NCBI RefSeq assembly: GCF_004803795.1
Contig: NZ_CP012543.1
Span: forward strand, 2,356,001-2,420,000
DNA from: Campylobacter rectus
GTDB taxonomy: Bacteria > Campylobacterota > Campylobacteria > Campylobacterales > Campylobacteraceae
DNA: 64,000 nucleotides
Reading direction: 5' to 3'
Shown: in pieces, positions 17,104 to 26,284 of the stretch
How positions within the stretch are numbered: position 1 is the stretch's first letter
Layout: every line of letters begins with the position of its first letter
Translations under genes and position numbers: made by a program
The notes under the pieces: model-generated
Seen by the model: the letters and a program-made list of their open reading frames with translations, nothing else
What the model was told of the DNA's origin: nothing
Database searches by the model: none

Positions 17104-18429
17104 TCAGGTCGCGCAAACTCGTCTAAGAACGAATTTGGTATAAAAGAAAAACGTCAGCCCGATCAACCAAACGTTAAAAAACATTGCCTTAAAAATGTCT
17201 TGCAACTCGCCACCAAAAACATCGGCTACGAGCGAGTAAAGCGCTATTTGCAGCACTATCTGGCGGATAAAATTTAAAACAAAAACCGCCGCCGGTCTTT
17301 TTACGCCTTGAAGCGTCGAGCCGGAGAGATTTATGAGCGCGTAGCCCATAAACGCTAGCGAATTTACCGCAAAATAGCTCCTCGCCGCGCTCACGACCTC
17401 GGGCGTCTCGTCAAAAAAACCGACCAAAATCCCGCCAAAACCAAGGCAAAAAGCCGCCGCGAAAATGCAGTAAATCGCTAAAAATTTGACCGAATAAGCG
17501 TAGCATCCGCGCACTCTGGCGTATTCGCGAGCACCGAAGTTTTGCGACACGATACCCAGCACCGCCGATGCGATGCCAGTCGTGGGCAGCATAACGATCT
17601 GCTCTATGCGCAGCGCGAGGCCATAACCTGCGACCGCGTGCGTGCCGTAACGGCCGATGAAGTGCATGAGCACGAGTCCGCCAAGCGACATCGAGAGGTA
17701 GTTTAGGCATGCGGGCAGGGCTTGGGCTAAAATTTTGCGGTAGATGGCGAGCTCGGGAGCAAATGAGCGTAAATTTAAAAAATTTATCATACCCGTTTTT
17801 GCGACTTTGACGCCTAAAAATAGCGAACCCAAAAGCTGCACCGAAGCCGTCGCCAGCGCGATCCCGCCGATACCAAGCCCGCAAAAATCCACGTAAAAAA
17901 AGCAAAAGCCTAAATTTATAAAAAGTCCCGCAAAAAGCCAGTTTCGCAGGCTCTTCGTGTCGCCCGCGGCTACCAGCACGCCGTTTAGAGATTTTATGAG
18001 CAAGAAAAAGGGCGAAGCAAGAAATATCACGCGATTATACGCCATAGCTTCGCGTAAAAACTCCTCGTTCGCGCCTAAAATCTTAAGCAGATGCGGCGTG
18101 AAAATAAAGCCGAAAAGCCCCATGAAAACTGCGCAAAGAAGCACGAAAAATACGCCCTTTGCGGCGTAAATTTTAGCCAGACGATCCTTGCCGCCGCCAA
18201 GAGCGTTGCCCACAAGCGCCGTTAGCGCCGAGCCAAAACCGAGCCCCACGCCCACGACGCTAATGTAGAGCAAAAAACTCATCGAAAAGCCCGCCAACGC
18301 CTGCGTCGAGATGCGCGCGGCAAAAAATACGCCCGTCACGTTGTAAAGCGTGTTAAAACTCATCGCGACGCCCGCGGGCGCGGCCAGACGCAGCACGAGC
18401 TTGTTTACGGGCTCTTTTGTGAGATTCAC
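17104..18429 (-). CDS. MATE family efflux transporter, 441 aa
   Basis: About 12 hydrophobic segments in two similar halves match the MATE fold. The N-terminal motif VNKLVLRLAAPAGVAMSFNTLYN and the paired GFGSALTALVGNALGGG region are typical of cation-coupled drug/metabolite exporters at the inner membrane. The ATG overlaps the stop of the upstream AlkD-like gene by 4 nt (ATGA), so both are co-translated. Substrate unknown. The AAATTT-rich core style resumes here, marking the end of the accessory island. Confidence 0.85.
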   Translation of the reverse strand: MNLTKEPVNKLVLRLAAPAGVAMSFNTLYNVTGVFFAARISTQALAGFSMSFLLYISVVGVGLGFGSALTALVGNALGGGKDRLAKIYAAKGVFFVLLCAVFMGLFGFIFTPHLLKILGANEEFLREAMAYNRVIFLASPFFLLIKSLNGVLVAAGDTKSLRNWLFAGLFINLGFCFFYVDFCGLGIGGIALATASVQLLGSLFLGVKVAKTGMINFLNLRSFAPELAIYRKILAQALPACLNYLSMSLGGLVLMHFIGRYGTHAVAGYGLALRIEQIVMLPTTGIASAVLGIVSQNFGAREYARVRGCYAYSVKFLAIYCIFAAAFCLGFGGILVGFFDETPEVVSAARSYFAVNSLAFMGYALINLSGSTLQGVKRPAAVFVLNFIRQIVLQIALYSLVADVFGGELQDIFKAMFFNVWLIGLTFFFYTKFVLRRVCAT

Positions 18430-19094
18430 TTGATTTTGAGCTCCAAAAGCGCGTCTTTTACGTCTTTTGGCACGCGGTAGCTGTCGCGGATCTTTGAGAT
18501 CGTTTTGTTGTGGGTAAATTTACTCAGTCGCTCACTCTCTAGCAGCTGCTGCCCCGCGCCGTCAAATTTGATAAAAACCTCGGCTAAACACCAAGCAGCC
18601 GCCATTTGCACGTAGTATCGCTCGTCCTTTTCCTCGGCGCAAATTTCAAAAAACCGCTCAAGCGAAAGCGCCCCAAAATTGCGCATAAAATAAACGTAGA
18701 AAAACCGCTTTTCGTATTCTAAATTTGAGCTTAGAGCTTGCTTTAGCAGCGCATTCACGTAGCATGCACCCGCAAATTTAGGCTCAAAGCCGTCCGTCAC
18801 CGCCCAGTTTGGCATCGTTTTGATAAACTCGCTCGATAGCTTAAATTTGGCTTTGTCGTCTTTTATGAGCATTATCAAAAAGCCCTTTAGCATGAACTCC
18901 TCGTGAAAAAACGGCTCGTAACCTGCGATCTGCTCCAAATTTAACCGAGCGAAATTTTGCTTTGCCAGGCGTCTTAGCTCTGGCGTCTTGACGCCTAAAA
19001 TTTCGGGGCTTTTGATGAGTTTTTGTGAAAATGCCGCTAGCTTTTTACTCCTAAGCCCCTCTAAAATCTCTAAAAATTCGCCTTTTACGTCCAC
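18426..19094 (-). CDS. DNA alkylation repair protein (AlkD-like HEAT-repeat glycosylase), 222 aa
   Basis: A short all-helical protein beginning with a long helix (EFLEILEGLRSKKLAAFSQK), then VKTPELRRLAKQ, followed by repeats typical of the DNA_alkylation (AlkD) family, including MPNWAVTDGF and MAAAWCLAEVF. AlkD enzymes excise bulky or positively charged alkylated bases without base flipping. The length fits the family. It precedes and overlaps the MATE gene by 4 nt. Confidence 0.8.
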   Translation of the reverse strand: MDVKGEFLEILEGLRSKKLAAFSQKLIKSPEILGVKTPELRRLAKQNFARLNLEQIAGYEPFFHEEFMLKGFLIMLIKDDKAKFKLSSEFIKTMPNWAVTDGFEPKFAGACYVNALLKQALSSNLEYEKRFFYVYFMRNFGALSLERFFEICAEEKDERYYVQMAAAWCLAEVFIKFDGAGQQLLESERLSKFTHNKTISKIRDSYRVPKDVKDALLELKIK

Positions 19095-19141
19095 GCTAGC
19101 TCCTTTGCTTTTTAAATTTACCGCTCAAATTCGCCCCGTTT

Positions 19142-19182
19142 AAATTTGACGCCTCAATAACAAAAGCCGAAGCGTCAAATTT
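19142..19182. terminator. 11-bp inverted repeat between TerC and AlkD genes
   Basis: AAATTTGACGC (19142-19152) and GCGTCAAATTT (19172-19182) are perfect complements with a 19-nt loop. It lies downstream of terC and upstream of alkD on the minus strand, so it may terminate terC transcripts. AAATTT is self-complementary, which weakens the case; the GACGC extension supports it. Confidence 0.4.
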
Positions 19183-19221
19183 GCCGTCCTGCGCGCCGAG
19201 AGCAAATTTAAAGGCTCAAAT

Positions 19222-19959
19222 TTACTTTTGAGCCTCTTTGGCGCGCTTTGCCGACTTTTTGCGAGCGTAGATGTTGATGAGCTCCACGCCCAGAGAAAAA
19301 GCCATCGCAAAGTAAATATAGCCCTTAGGCACGTGCAGTCCGAGCCCCTCGCCCACGAGCGTAAAGCCGATCAGGATCAAGAACGCAAGCGCGAGAATTT
19401 TGATCGTCGGGTTGTTATCGACGAAATTTGAGATGCCCTTAGACGCGAACATCATCACGCCCACCGCAAGCATCACGGCTAGGATCATGATCTCGATGTG
19501 GTTTGCCATACCTACTGCGGTGATGACGCTATCGAGCGAAAAGACGATGTCAAGCACCGCAATCTCGGCGATAACGATCCAGAAACTCGCATGCCCCTTG
19601 CTCGCCGAGTGCTCTTCGTGCTCGCCGCTGACGCTTGAGTGGATCTCGAGTGTGGACTTGCCGATGAGAAAAAGTCCGCCCAAAATCAGCACCAAATCGC
19701 GCCCCGTGATCGTGAAATCAAACACGCTAAACAGCGGCTTGGTGAGCTTCATAATCCAAAATAGCGAAAGCAAAAGCGCAATCCTCGTTAGCATCGCAAG
19801 CGAAAGTCCAAGTATGCGGCCTTTGTCGCGCTGCTCGGGCGGGAGCTTGCCGACTAGGATCGCGATAAATATGATGTTGTCGATACCAAGCACGATCTCA
19901 AGCCCGGTTAGCGTCACGAGCGACAGCCACGCCTCGGGCAAAAAAATCCAATCGAACAT
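19222..19959 (-). CDS. TerC/YgdQ family integral membrane protein, 245 aa
   Basis: The TerC motif LEIVLGIDNIIFIAIL is near the N-terminus, and a second copy-like motif (AVLDIVFSLDSVITAVGM) lies at about 133-150; their acidic residues define this family of membrane metal-related transporters (Alx/TerC, linked to Mn homeostasis). About seven transmembrane helices and a Lys-rich C-terminal tail. Single gene with its own leader; ATG at 19959 with AAAGGAAAA upstream. The stretch 19960-20277 upstream contains no supported gene. Confidence 0.85.
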   Translation of the reverse strand: MFDWIFLPEAWLSLVTLTGLEIVLGIDNIIFIAILVGKLPPEQRDKGRILGLSLAMLTRIALLLSLFWIMKLTKPLFSVFDFTITGRDLVLILGGLFLIGKSTLEIHSSVSGEHEEHSASKGHASFWIVIAEIAVLDIVFSLDSVITAVGMANHIEIMILAVMLAVGVMMFASKGISNFVDNNPTIKILALAFLILIGFTLVGEGLGLHVPKGYIYFAMAFSLGVELINIYARKKSAKRAKEAQK

Positions 19960-20277
19960 TTTTTTCCTTTTTTATAAATTAGGGCGCGATTATAGCCAAA
20001 ACGGGTTTAAATTTGATTGAGCGGGCAAATATGGGCGTTTGGGGATCAAATTTTGCGCTTTTGACGCGCGAAGCATCGCATTTTGAGGCGATTAAATTTG
20101 ACGAATTTTGGCTTATTTGGCAGCGATTAAAATTTGCCGAGATGAAATTTGATTTTGCAAAATACGCCGCAAACGGCTCCGCAGTTAAATTTGGATTTTA
20201 AGAAAAATTATTTAGATAAAGGGCGTTTAAGCGATAAGCGGATAAAATTAAAATCTTTTGTGAAATTTAAAATGAAG

Positions 20278-20352
20278 TGGTGACCCCTACGAGACTCGAA
20301 CTCGTGTTACCGCCGTGAAAGGGCGATGTCCTAACCGCTAGACGAAGGGGCC
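20278..20352 (-). tRNA. tRNA-Glu (anticodon TTC)
   Basis: A 75-nt tRNA with encoded CCA, acceptor GGCCCCT/AGGGGTC, anticodon loop CTTTCAC in a CGCC/GGCG stem. It stands alone. Confidence 0.9.
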
Positions 20353-20421
20353 ACGAATCGACGGAAATGGGATTTTACATTAAAGATAATAAAAAATAGC
20401 TTAAACTAAGGATAAAAAATC

Positions 20422-20901
20422 ATGAAAAAATTTGCTAAATTCGCTTTGGCTGCGCTTGCGTGTCTAGCATTTGGCGGCTGCACCGCGCTGCAAAGCCAAA
20501 AAACATCCGATAAATTTATCGTCACCATCCTCACTCCGCCGCTAAAAATCAACGACGTGGGCTTCCTGCATAAAAGCGCAAATCAGCTAAATTTGCAAAT
20601 TTACAGCTCGGGCGTAAATACGGTAAATCTCAAAATAAACGACAAAATTTGTATGAACGGCGCATGCTTTGAGAAAAAAGAATTTAACAAGAAATTCTTT
20701 CTTGAAGAGAGATACGACGACTTTTTCGCCGAAATTTTAGAGCGCAAGCCGCTGTATGACGGCGCAAATGTAATGACAAATTCGTGCGGTTTTATACAAG
20801 ATATAAGTAAATATTCAATAAAATACGAAGTTTGCGGTAAAAATATCGGTTTTTTCGACACTAAAAACCGCATAAAAATCATCATAAAAGAGCTTAAATG
20901 A
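20422..20901 (+). CDS. Hypothetical lipoprotein, 159 aa
   Basis: The N-terminus is a clear lipoprotein signal ([20 protein letters not shown], lipobox LAFGGC, Cys20). Three further Cys pairs ([18 protein letters not shown]) suggest disulfides in the periplasm. The family is not recognised, although short lipoproteins beside nfo occur in Campylobacter as far as I recall. The ATG is preceded by AAGGATAAAAA. It overlaps nfo by 4 nt (ATGA), so the two are co-translated. Confidence 0.7.
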   Translation: MKKFAKFALAALACLAFGGCTALQSQKTSDKFIVTILTPPLKINDVGFLHKSANQLNLQIYSSGVNTVNLKINDKICMNGACFEKKEFNKKFFLEERYDDFFAEILERKPLYDGANVMTNSCGFIQDISKYSIKYEVCGKNIGFFDTKNRIKIIIKELK

Positions 20902-21737
20902 AATTTATCGGCGCGCATGTGAGCATCGCGGGCGGCGTAGAAAACGCTCCGCTAAATGCGGCAAATATCGGCGCGAACGCCTTTGCTATGTTTGTCAAAA
21001 ATCAGCGCCAATGGGAAGCCAAACCGCTAACGCCCCAAAATATTTCCAAATTTAAGCAAAATTTAAAAGCCACCCATATCGAGCCCGGACACGTTTTGCC
21101 CCACAACGGCTACCTTATAAATTTAGGCCACCCAAGCCCCGAGCAGCGTCAAAAGTCGATTAACGCCTTTTTGGACGAAATTTACCGCGTAGAAGCGCTC
21201 GGACTTCGTATGATAAATTTTCATCCTGGCTCATATCTAAACGAAATTTCACCCGAAATTTGCCTTCAAAATATCGCAAATTCGGTAAATTTCCTACTCG
21301 AAAATAGCCAAAACGTAAAGCTAGTCATCGAAAATACCGCGGGCCAAGGCTCAAATTTGGGCTTTAAATTTGAACACCTGGCTTTTATCATCAAAAACTG
21401 CATCGATAAAAGCAGGATCGGCGTGTGCCTGGACACCTGTCATACCTTTGCCGCGGGATACGACATCAAAGACGACTACGAGCGCGTGATGGGCGAATTT
21501 GACGAGATAGTCGGGCGCGAGATGCTACGGGGCATGCATTTAAACGATACGAAATTCGACTTAGCCAGCAAAAAGGACCGCCACGAGAGCCTAGGCAAGG
21601 GTTTTTTGGGCTTGAAGACATTTGAAAACATCATAAACGACCCCCGCACGGACGACATCCCGTTGATCCTAGAAACGATCGACGAGAGCGTCTGGGCGGA
21701 TGAGATAAAAATTTTAAGAAATTTTAAAGGAGAATAA
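20898..21737 (+). CDS. nfo: Endonuclease IV (apurinic/apyrimidinic endonuclease), 279 aa
   Basis: The TIM-barrel AP endonuclease motifs are all present: [14 protein letters not shown] at the start, [53 protein letters not shown] and LILETI, supplying the trinuclear Zn ligands (His, Glu, Asp). It cuts DNA 5' to abasic sites in base excision repair. The length is standard. It overlaps the lipoprotein gene and is directly followed by the FadL gene with no spacer, so it is part of a rightward operon. Confidence 0.95.
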   Translation: MKFIGAHVSIAGGVENAPLNAANIGANAFAMFVKNQRQWEAKPLTPQNISKFKQNLKATHIEPGHVLPHNGYLINLGHPSPEQRQKSINAFLDEIYRVEALGLRMINFHPGSYLNEISPEICLQNIANSVNFLLENSQNVKLVIENTAGQGSNLGFKFEHLAFIIKNCIDKSRIGVCLDTCHTFAAGYDIKDDYERVMGEFDEIVGREMLRGMHLNDTKFDLASKKDRHESLGKGFLGLKTFENIINDPRTDDIPLILETIDESVWADEIKILRNFKGE

Positions 21738-22985
21738 ATGAAAAAATATATCGGCGTTTGCCTTGCGGCTTGTTGCTACCTAAATGCGGCGGGCTTTAAA
21801 ATCCCGGAGCAAAGCGGCGATAGCGTCGCGCTTTTAAACTCAAACGTCGCGACGAGCTTCGGCCCGGATGCGGCTTATAACAACCCGGCGAATATGGTAT
21901 TTTTAGACGGTGGGCACTATTTGGAGAGCTCGCTTGCATACCTACATATGGCAAAAACGAGGTACACGCATAAAAACGGCGCCAAATTTACGTCAAAAAG
22001 AGTGACTGCGCTCGTGCCGACCTTTCACTTTATGACGCCGCATTTTAGCAACTGGCGCTTTGGTCTATCAGTCGTCGTGCCGGCCGGAATGTCGATGAGG
22101 TGGGACGAAAAACTACCAAAAGCCACCTCCAAAAAATTCGACCTAAAAGTGATCGAGGCAAATCCTAGCGTCGCTTATGCGCTCACGGACGATCTAGCCG
22201 TCGCCTTCGGATTTCGCGCCGTTTACGCCAAGGGAGAGGCCGTGCAAGAGATCTCAGGCGCCCTACCCGCATCCCAAGACATCAAGGGCGACCGCATAAA
22301 TTTCGGCTATAACGCCGCAATCACGTATAAACCAACTTCAAATCTGAGCCTAGCGGCCACCTACCGCTCAAAAGTAAATATGAAACTAAAAGGCGACACC
22401 GAAATCAAAGCGCCGGCGCATCCGAGGGGAGCATTTCCAAGCGGTTCATATAGCGGCAGCGCAAAGCTATCCGTACCGCTACCTGCAAGCTTAAATTTAG
22501 CCCTCTCCTACAAAATCGCAAACACCACGCTGCTTTTTGACTTTGAGAGAACCTACTGGTCTGCGTGGAGGGAGCTTGACTTCAACTACCCGGGCGCCTC
22601 GGCGATGCACTTGCGAAACCCGTTTTTCGCGGCATTTGACGCGCCGAAAAAGCGCGACTGGAAAGATACGAACGCCTATCGCATCGGCGTAGCGCACGAC
22701 GCGACGGATAAGCTTCGCCTGATGGGCGCGATCACTTTCGACGAGGCCGCATCCAGAGCCGACACCACGGGCTTTGATCTGCCCGACACCAAGGCCGTTA
22801 TTTATGCGGCGGGCTTTAACTATAAATTTACGGACGCCTTGGAGCTTGGAGCCAGCTACTTCTACCAAGACAGAAAAGCGCGCGACGTGAGCTACTACTC
22901 AAACGCGCAGGGGCTCTATCCAAACGGCAAATTCGAGCGCGGCAACGCTCAGGCGATAAATTTGAACGTAAAATATAAATTTTAA
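21738..22985 (+). CDS. FadL/OmpP1/TodX family outer membrane hydrophobic-compound channel, 415 aa
   Basis: A signal peptide (MKKYIGVCLAACCYLNAAG) is followed by the FadL N-terminal hatch motif FKIPEQSGDSVALLNS and NNPANMVFLDGGHY. The rest is beta-strand rich and ends in aromatic VKYKF, the usual outer-membrane C-terminus. FadL-type channels admit long-chain fatty acids or other hydrophobic molecules. The next gene encodes an acyl-CoA synthetase, so uptake of exogenous fatty acids is likely. The start abuts the nfo stop, with AAAGGAGAATAA as the ribosome site. Confidence 0.9.
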   Translation: MKKYIGVCLAACCYLNAAGFKIPEQSGDSVALLNSNVATSFGPDAAYNNPANMVFLDGGHYLESSLAYLHMAKTRYTHKNGAKFTSKRVTALVPTFHFMTPHFSNWRFGLSVVVPAGMSMRWDEKLPKATSKKFDLKVIEANPSVAYALTDDLAVAFGFRAVYAKGEAVQEISGALPASQDIKGDRINFGYNAAITYKPTSNLSLAATYRSKVNMKLKGDTEIKAPAHPRGAFPSGSYSGSAKLSVPLPASLNLALSYKIANTTLLFDFERTYWSAWRELDFNYPGASAMHLRNPFFAAFDAPKKRDWKDTNAYRIGVAHDATDKLRLMGAITFDEAASRADTTGFDLPDTKAVIYAAGFNYKFTDALELGASYFYQDRKARDVSYYSNAQGLYPNGKFERGNAQAINLNVKYKF

Positions 22986-22994
22986 GGCGCGGTA

Positions 22995-24539
22995 ATGAAC
23001 TACCCTTATGAAAATTTCGAGGACATGCTAAATGCCGCGATAGCTAAAAACGGCAGCGGCATCGCGGTCTATACCGAAACGGGTAAAGTTAGCTACAAAC
23101 AGTTACGAGAGGACGCATTTACGCTGGCGGCGTTTTTGCAAGGTATGGGTGTGAAAAAGGGCGAGCGCGTCGCGATGATCGTAAGCAACTCGCCCGAATT
23201 TATCGTCGGCTACTTTGCTATCACGCTGCTTGGCGCGATTGCCGTGCCGATAAACACATTTTTAAAATACGAAGAATTCGAATACATCATAAACGACTGC
23301 GGAGCGAAATTTCTATTTGCTTCCGCTCAACTTGCAAAAGAGATAAGAGGGCTGGAGAGCAAAACGGCGATAAAAAAAATCATCTGGATCGGCGATAGAG
23401 ACGAATTTGACGAAACAAACATCAGCTACGCGCACGCGTTAGGCTGTAAAATCGAGCTAAATTTGACCGATCGACCGAAGCTTGACGACCTAGCCCACAT
23501 CATCTACACCTCGGGCACCACGGGCAAGCCAAAGGGCGCGATGATCAGCTACCGCAACCTCATCTCAAACGTAGGATGCGCGCACGAAGTCTTTCACGTG
23601 CGCACGCGGGATAGGTTTGCGGTGTTTTTGCCGATGTTTCATAGTTTCACTCTCACGGCGATGGTGCTGCTGCCGATATTTGCGGCGTGTTCGCTCATTT
23701 TGGTTAGATCGATTTTTCCGTTTTCAAACGTCCTAAAACAAGTCCTGCTCAAACGCGCGACCGTATTTTTAGGCGTGCCGGCGATCTACACGGCTATCGG
23801 CAAGGCCAAAATCCCGTGGTATTTTCGCTGGTTTAACTGCGTTAGAATTTTCATCAGCGGCGGAGCGCCTTTGGCCGAGCAAACTATCACCGATTTTCGC
23901 GCTAAATTTCCGCGCGCGGTGCTGATAGAGGGGTATGGCCTTAGCGAATGCTCGCCTATCGTCTCGGCAAACACGCTGCAAAAGCAAAAAATCTCAAGCG
24001 TCGGCTTGCCGCTGCCTGGCTACGAAGTAAAATGCATAAACGACGAGATGATGGAGCTGCCCGCAGGCGAAGTGGGCGAGCTCATCGTAAAAGGCGACTG
24101 CGTGATGCAAGGCTACCTAAACATGCCCGATGCGACCGACGATACGATCATAAACGGCTGGCTGCGCACGGGCGATCTCGTTAAGATCGACGAGGAGGGC
24201 TATATCTTTATCGTCGACCGCAAAAAAGACCTCATCATCTCAAAGGGCATCAACATCTATCCGCGCGAGATCGAGGAGGTGCTCTTTAAGCTACCCGAAG
24301 TCGAGGCAGCCGCCGTTATCGGCGTCAGAGACGAGCACGCGGACGAGGAGGTCACGGCGTTTATCCAGTTTAAAGAAGATATGAGCCTGGATGAAAAAGA
24401 GATCCGCGCGCATCTCAAAAAACACTTGGCGAATTTTAAAATTCCAAAGACCATTTATTTTAAAGACGAACTGCCTAAAAACGCGACGGGCAAGGTGCTA
24501 AAGCGCGTTTTAAAAGAGCAGATAAGGGGTGAAATTTAG
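22995..24539 (+). CDS. Long-chain acyl-CoA synthetase (AMP-dependent ligase, FadD-like), 514 aa
   Basis: It carries the AMP-binding signature YTSGTTGKPKGAMISY (about 172-187), GYGLSECSPIV (about 314-324), GWLRTGDLVKIDEEGY and DRKKDLIISKGINIYPREIE, ending with the catalytic Lys in PKNATGKVLKR. It activates fatty acids to acyl-AMP and then acyl-CoA in the cytosol. Placed 9 nt after the FadL gene, it probably traps incoming fatty acids. The last base of the stop overlaps the GTG of the AAA ATPase gene. Confidence 0.9.
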   Translation: MNYPYENFEDMLNAAIAKNGSGIAVYTETGKVSYKQLREDAFTLAAFLQGMGVKKGERVAMIVSNSPEFIVGYFAITLLGAIAVPINTFLKYEEFEYIINDCGAKFLFASAQLAKEIRGLESKTAIKKIIWIGDRDEFDETNISYAHALGCKIELNLTDRPKLDDLAHIIYTSGTTGKPKGAMISYRNLISNVGCAHEVFHVRTRDRFAVFLPMFHSFTLTAMVLLPIFAACSLILVRSIFPFSNVLKQVLLKRATVFLGVPAIYTAIGKAKIPWYFRWFNCVRIFISGGAPLAEQTITDFRAKFPRAVLIEGYGLSECSPIVSANTLQKQKISSVGLPLPGYEVKCINDEMMELPAGEVGELIVKGDCVMQGYLNMPDATDDTIINGWLRTGDLVKIDEEGYIFIVDRKKDLIISKGINIYPREIEEVLFKLPEVEAAAVIGVRDEHADEEVTAFIQFKEDMSLDEKEIRAHLKKHLANFKIPKTIYFKDELPKNATGKVLKRVLKEQIRGEI

Positions 24540-26260
24540 TGCGGTTTTTGATAGAGTTTATCGGCAAAGAGCAAAATTCTAAAATTTCCTCGCTCATAAA
24601 ATGCAGCGAAAACGAGGCGAAAATTTTACGCCATCTAAGCAAAGGCTACGTCGAAGGCACTCCGCAAAGTAGCGCTTACGACGTGCTTTGCGCAGTTTTT
24701 GGCAGCGAGGAGTACAAATTTCTAGCAGGACTTACAGACGTAAAAAACCTGTTAGAGAGCGGCTGGATCGTGCAGGGCTTTTCTATCTTTAAAAACCAGG
24801 GCGCAGAGGGCGCAGGCTCAAATTTACTCGGCTTGCTTCACAGCGAGATCTCGCTATCGCCGCTTTTTCTAAAAATTTTAGAAAAAGGCGAGTTTGAGCT
24901 CACGCTGCCTGCAGTCGCGCCCTACGCCGATCACCTCGACTACCTAAAAGACCAGTTCTTGCGTGTGGAGCTTTACGGCAAGCTCTCGTTTTTTAGCAAA
25001 AACGTATCAAGCGACGCCAAAAGCCGCCTCGAAAAAGACGTGAAAGAGCTAGAAGCCATCATCGAAAAACGGCTAAATTTAAGCAAAATTTTGGTTTCCG
25101 TCGAGCAAATTTTCAAAGATAACGCGCTAAACGACAAAGAACAGCTTATTTTCCTCGCGCTTTTAAAGGAAGAATACGTCGGCGAAACGGACGCAAACCG
25201 CGATCTAAACGCGCTTGTGGGGATTTTAAGTGCGGACGAATTTGAGCGCATCAAAAATCGCGCCCTACTCGACGAGGGCTCAAAGCTAATCGAAAACGGC
25301 CTCATCGACTACGACGAATCGCTAAATACCTACGGCGGCTTTAGCAGGACGTTTTACATAACCGACGAAATTTTACAAAGCGTAATGCACCCAAAAACCG
25401 AGAGCAAAAGCAAAAAACTAGCGCTAGAAACTCTCGTAAAAGAGCAGGAAATCTTTGAGCTCATCGAGCCCTCTACCGACATAAACGACGTCGTGCTGGA
25501 CGTCAAGGTAAAAGAGCTACTGGACGCGATCCTAAAACAAGTAGATCGCCGCGTACTAGCGCGCCTATCTAGTTGGGGCATCAAGTCGCGCAAAAACGTG
25601 GACGCCAAAATCATCTTTTACGGGCCGCCTGGTACGGGCAAAACCATGAGCGCGCTAAGCCTCGCAAAGAGCCTAAAAAAGCAGGTTCTTAGCTTTGACT
25701 GCTCTAAAATTTTGAGCAAATACGTCGGCGAAAGCGAACAAAACGTGCGTAAAATTTTCGACACCTACAAAGAAATCTGCGCTAAGAGCAAAAGCGAGCC
25801 CGTGCTGCTGCTAAACGAGGCCGATCAGTTTCTAAGCACGCGCGTCGAGGGCGGCAGCGGCGCGGACAAGATGCACAATCAAATGCAAAATATATTTTTG
25901 GAGCAAATCGAGCGATTTGAGGGCGTGCTCATCGCCACGACGAACTTCTTGCAAAGCCTGGATATCGCGTTTTCTCGCAGGTTTGATTATAAGATCGAGT
26001 TTAAAAAGCCCGACCTCGCCGCTCGCCTTGCGATCTGGCGCAAAGTGCTACCCGAAAATGCGAGCTTTGAGGAAAATTTCGACGTCAAACAGCTGGCTAA
26101 ATTTGAGCTAAGCGGCGCGCAAATCATGCTCGCGCTCAAAAATACCGCGCTAAAAGTAGCCGTACGCGAGGACGGGATATTTACGATGAGCGACTTTGAA
26201 AGCGAGATCAAACGCGAGATGAGCTCAAATTTCGGCGAGGATAAGAAGGTCGGGTTTTAA
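24539..26260 (+). CDS. AAA family ATPase (SpoVK/CDC48-like), 573 aa
   Basis: The C-terminal AAA domain has Walker A GPPGTGKTMSA (about 361-371), a Walker B in which Asn replaces the usual first Asp (VLLLNEADQF, about 422-431), IATTN and RRFDYKIEF. The N-terminal 330 residues are helical and not recognised. NEAD-type Walker B is known in some members of this clade, so ATP hydrolysis is not excluded. The start is GTG, overlapping the fadD stop, so it belongs to the nfo-fadL-fadD run. The link to lipid metabolism is only positional. Confidence 0.75.
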   Translation: MRFLIEFIGKEQNSKISSLIKCSENEAKILRHLSKGYVEGTPQSSAYDVLCAVFGSEEYKFLAGLTDVKNLLESGWIVQGFSIFKNQGAEGAGSNLLGLLHSEISLSPLFLKILEKGEFELTLPAVAPYADHLDYLKDQFLRVELYGKLSFFSKNVSSDAKSRLEKDVKELEAIIEKRLNLSKILVSVEQIFKDNALNDKEQLIFLALLKEEYVGETDANRDLNALVGILSADEFERIKNRALLDEGSKLIENGLIDYDESLNTYGGFSRTFYITDEILQSVMHPKTESKSKKLALETLVKEQEIFELIEPSTDINDVVLDVKVKELLDAILKQVDRRVLARLSSWGIKSRKNVDAKIIFYGPPGTGKTMSALSLAKSLKKQVLSFDCSKILSKYVGESEQNVRKIFDTYKEICAKSKSEPVLLLNEADQFLSTRVEGGSGADKMHNQMQNIFLEQIERFEGVLIATTNFLQSLDIAFSRRFDYKIEFKKPDLAARLAIWRKVLPENASFEENFDVKQLAKFELSGAQIMLALKNTALKVAVREDGIFTMSDFESEIKREMSSNFGEDKKVGF

Positions 26261-26284
26261 TATAAATATTATAAAGGAGTCACT

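Noticed and set aside
20013-20201. 62-codon plus-strand frame upstream of tRNA-Glu
   Set aside because: Composition reflects AAATTT spacer repeats; no ribosome site or homology signal.
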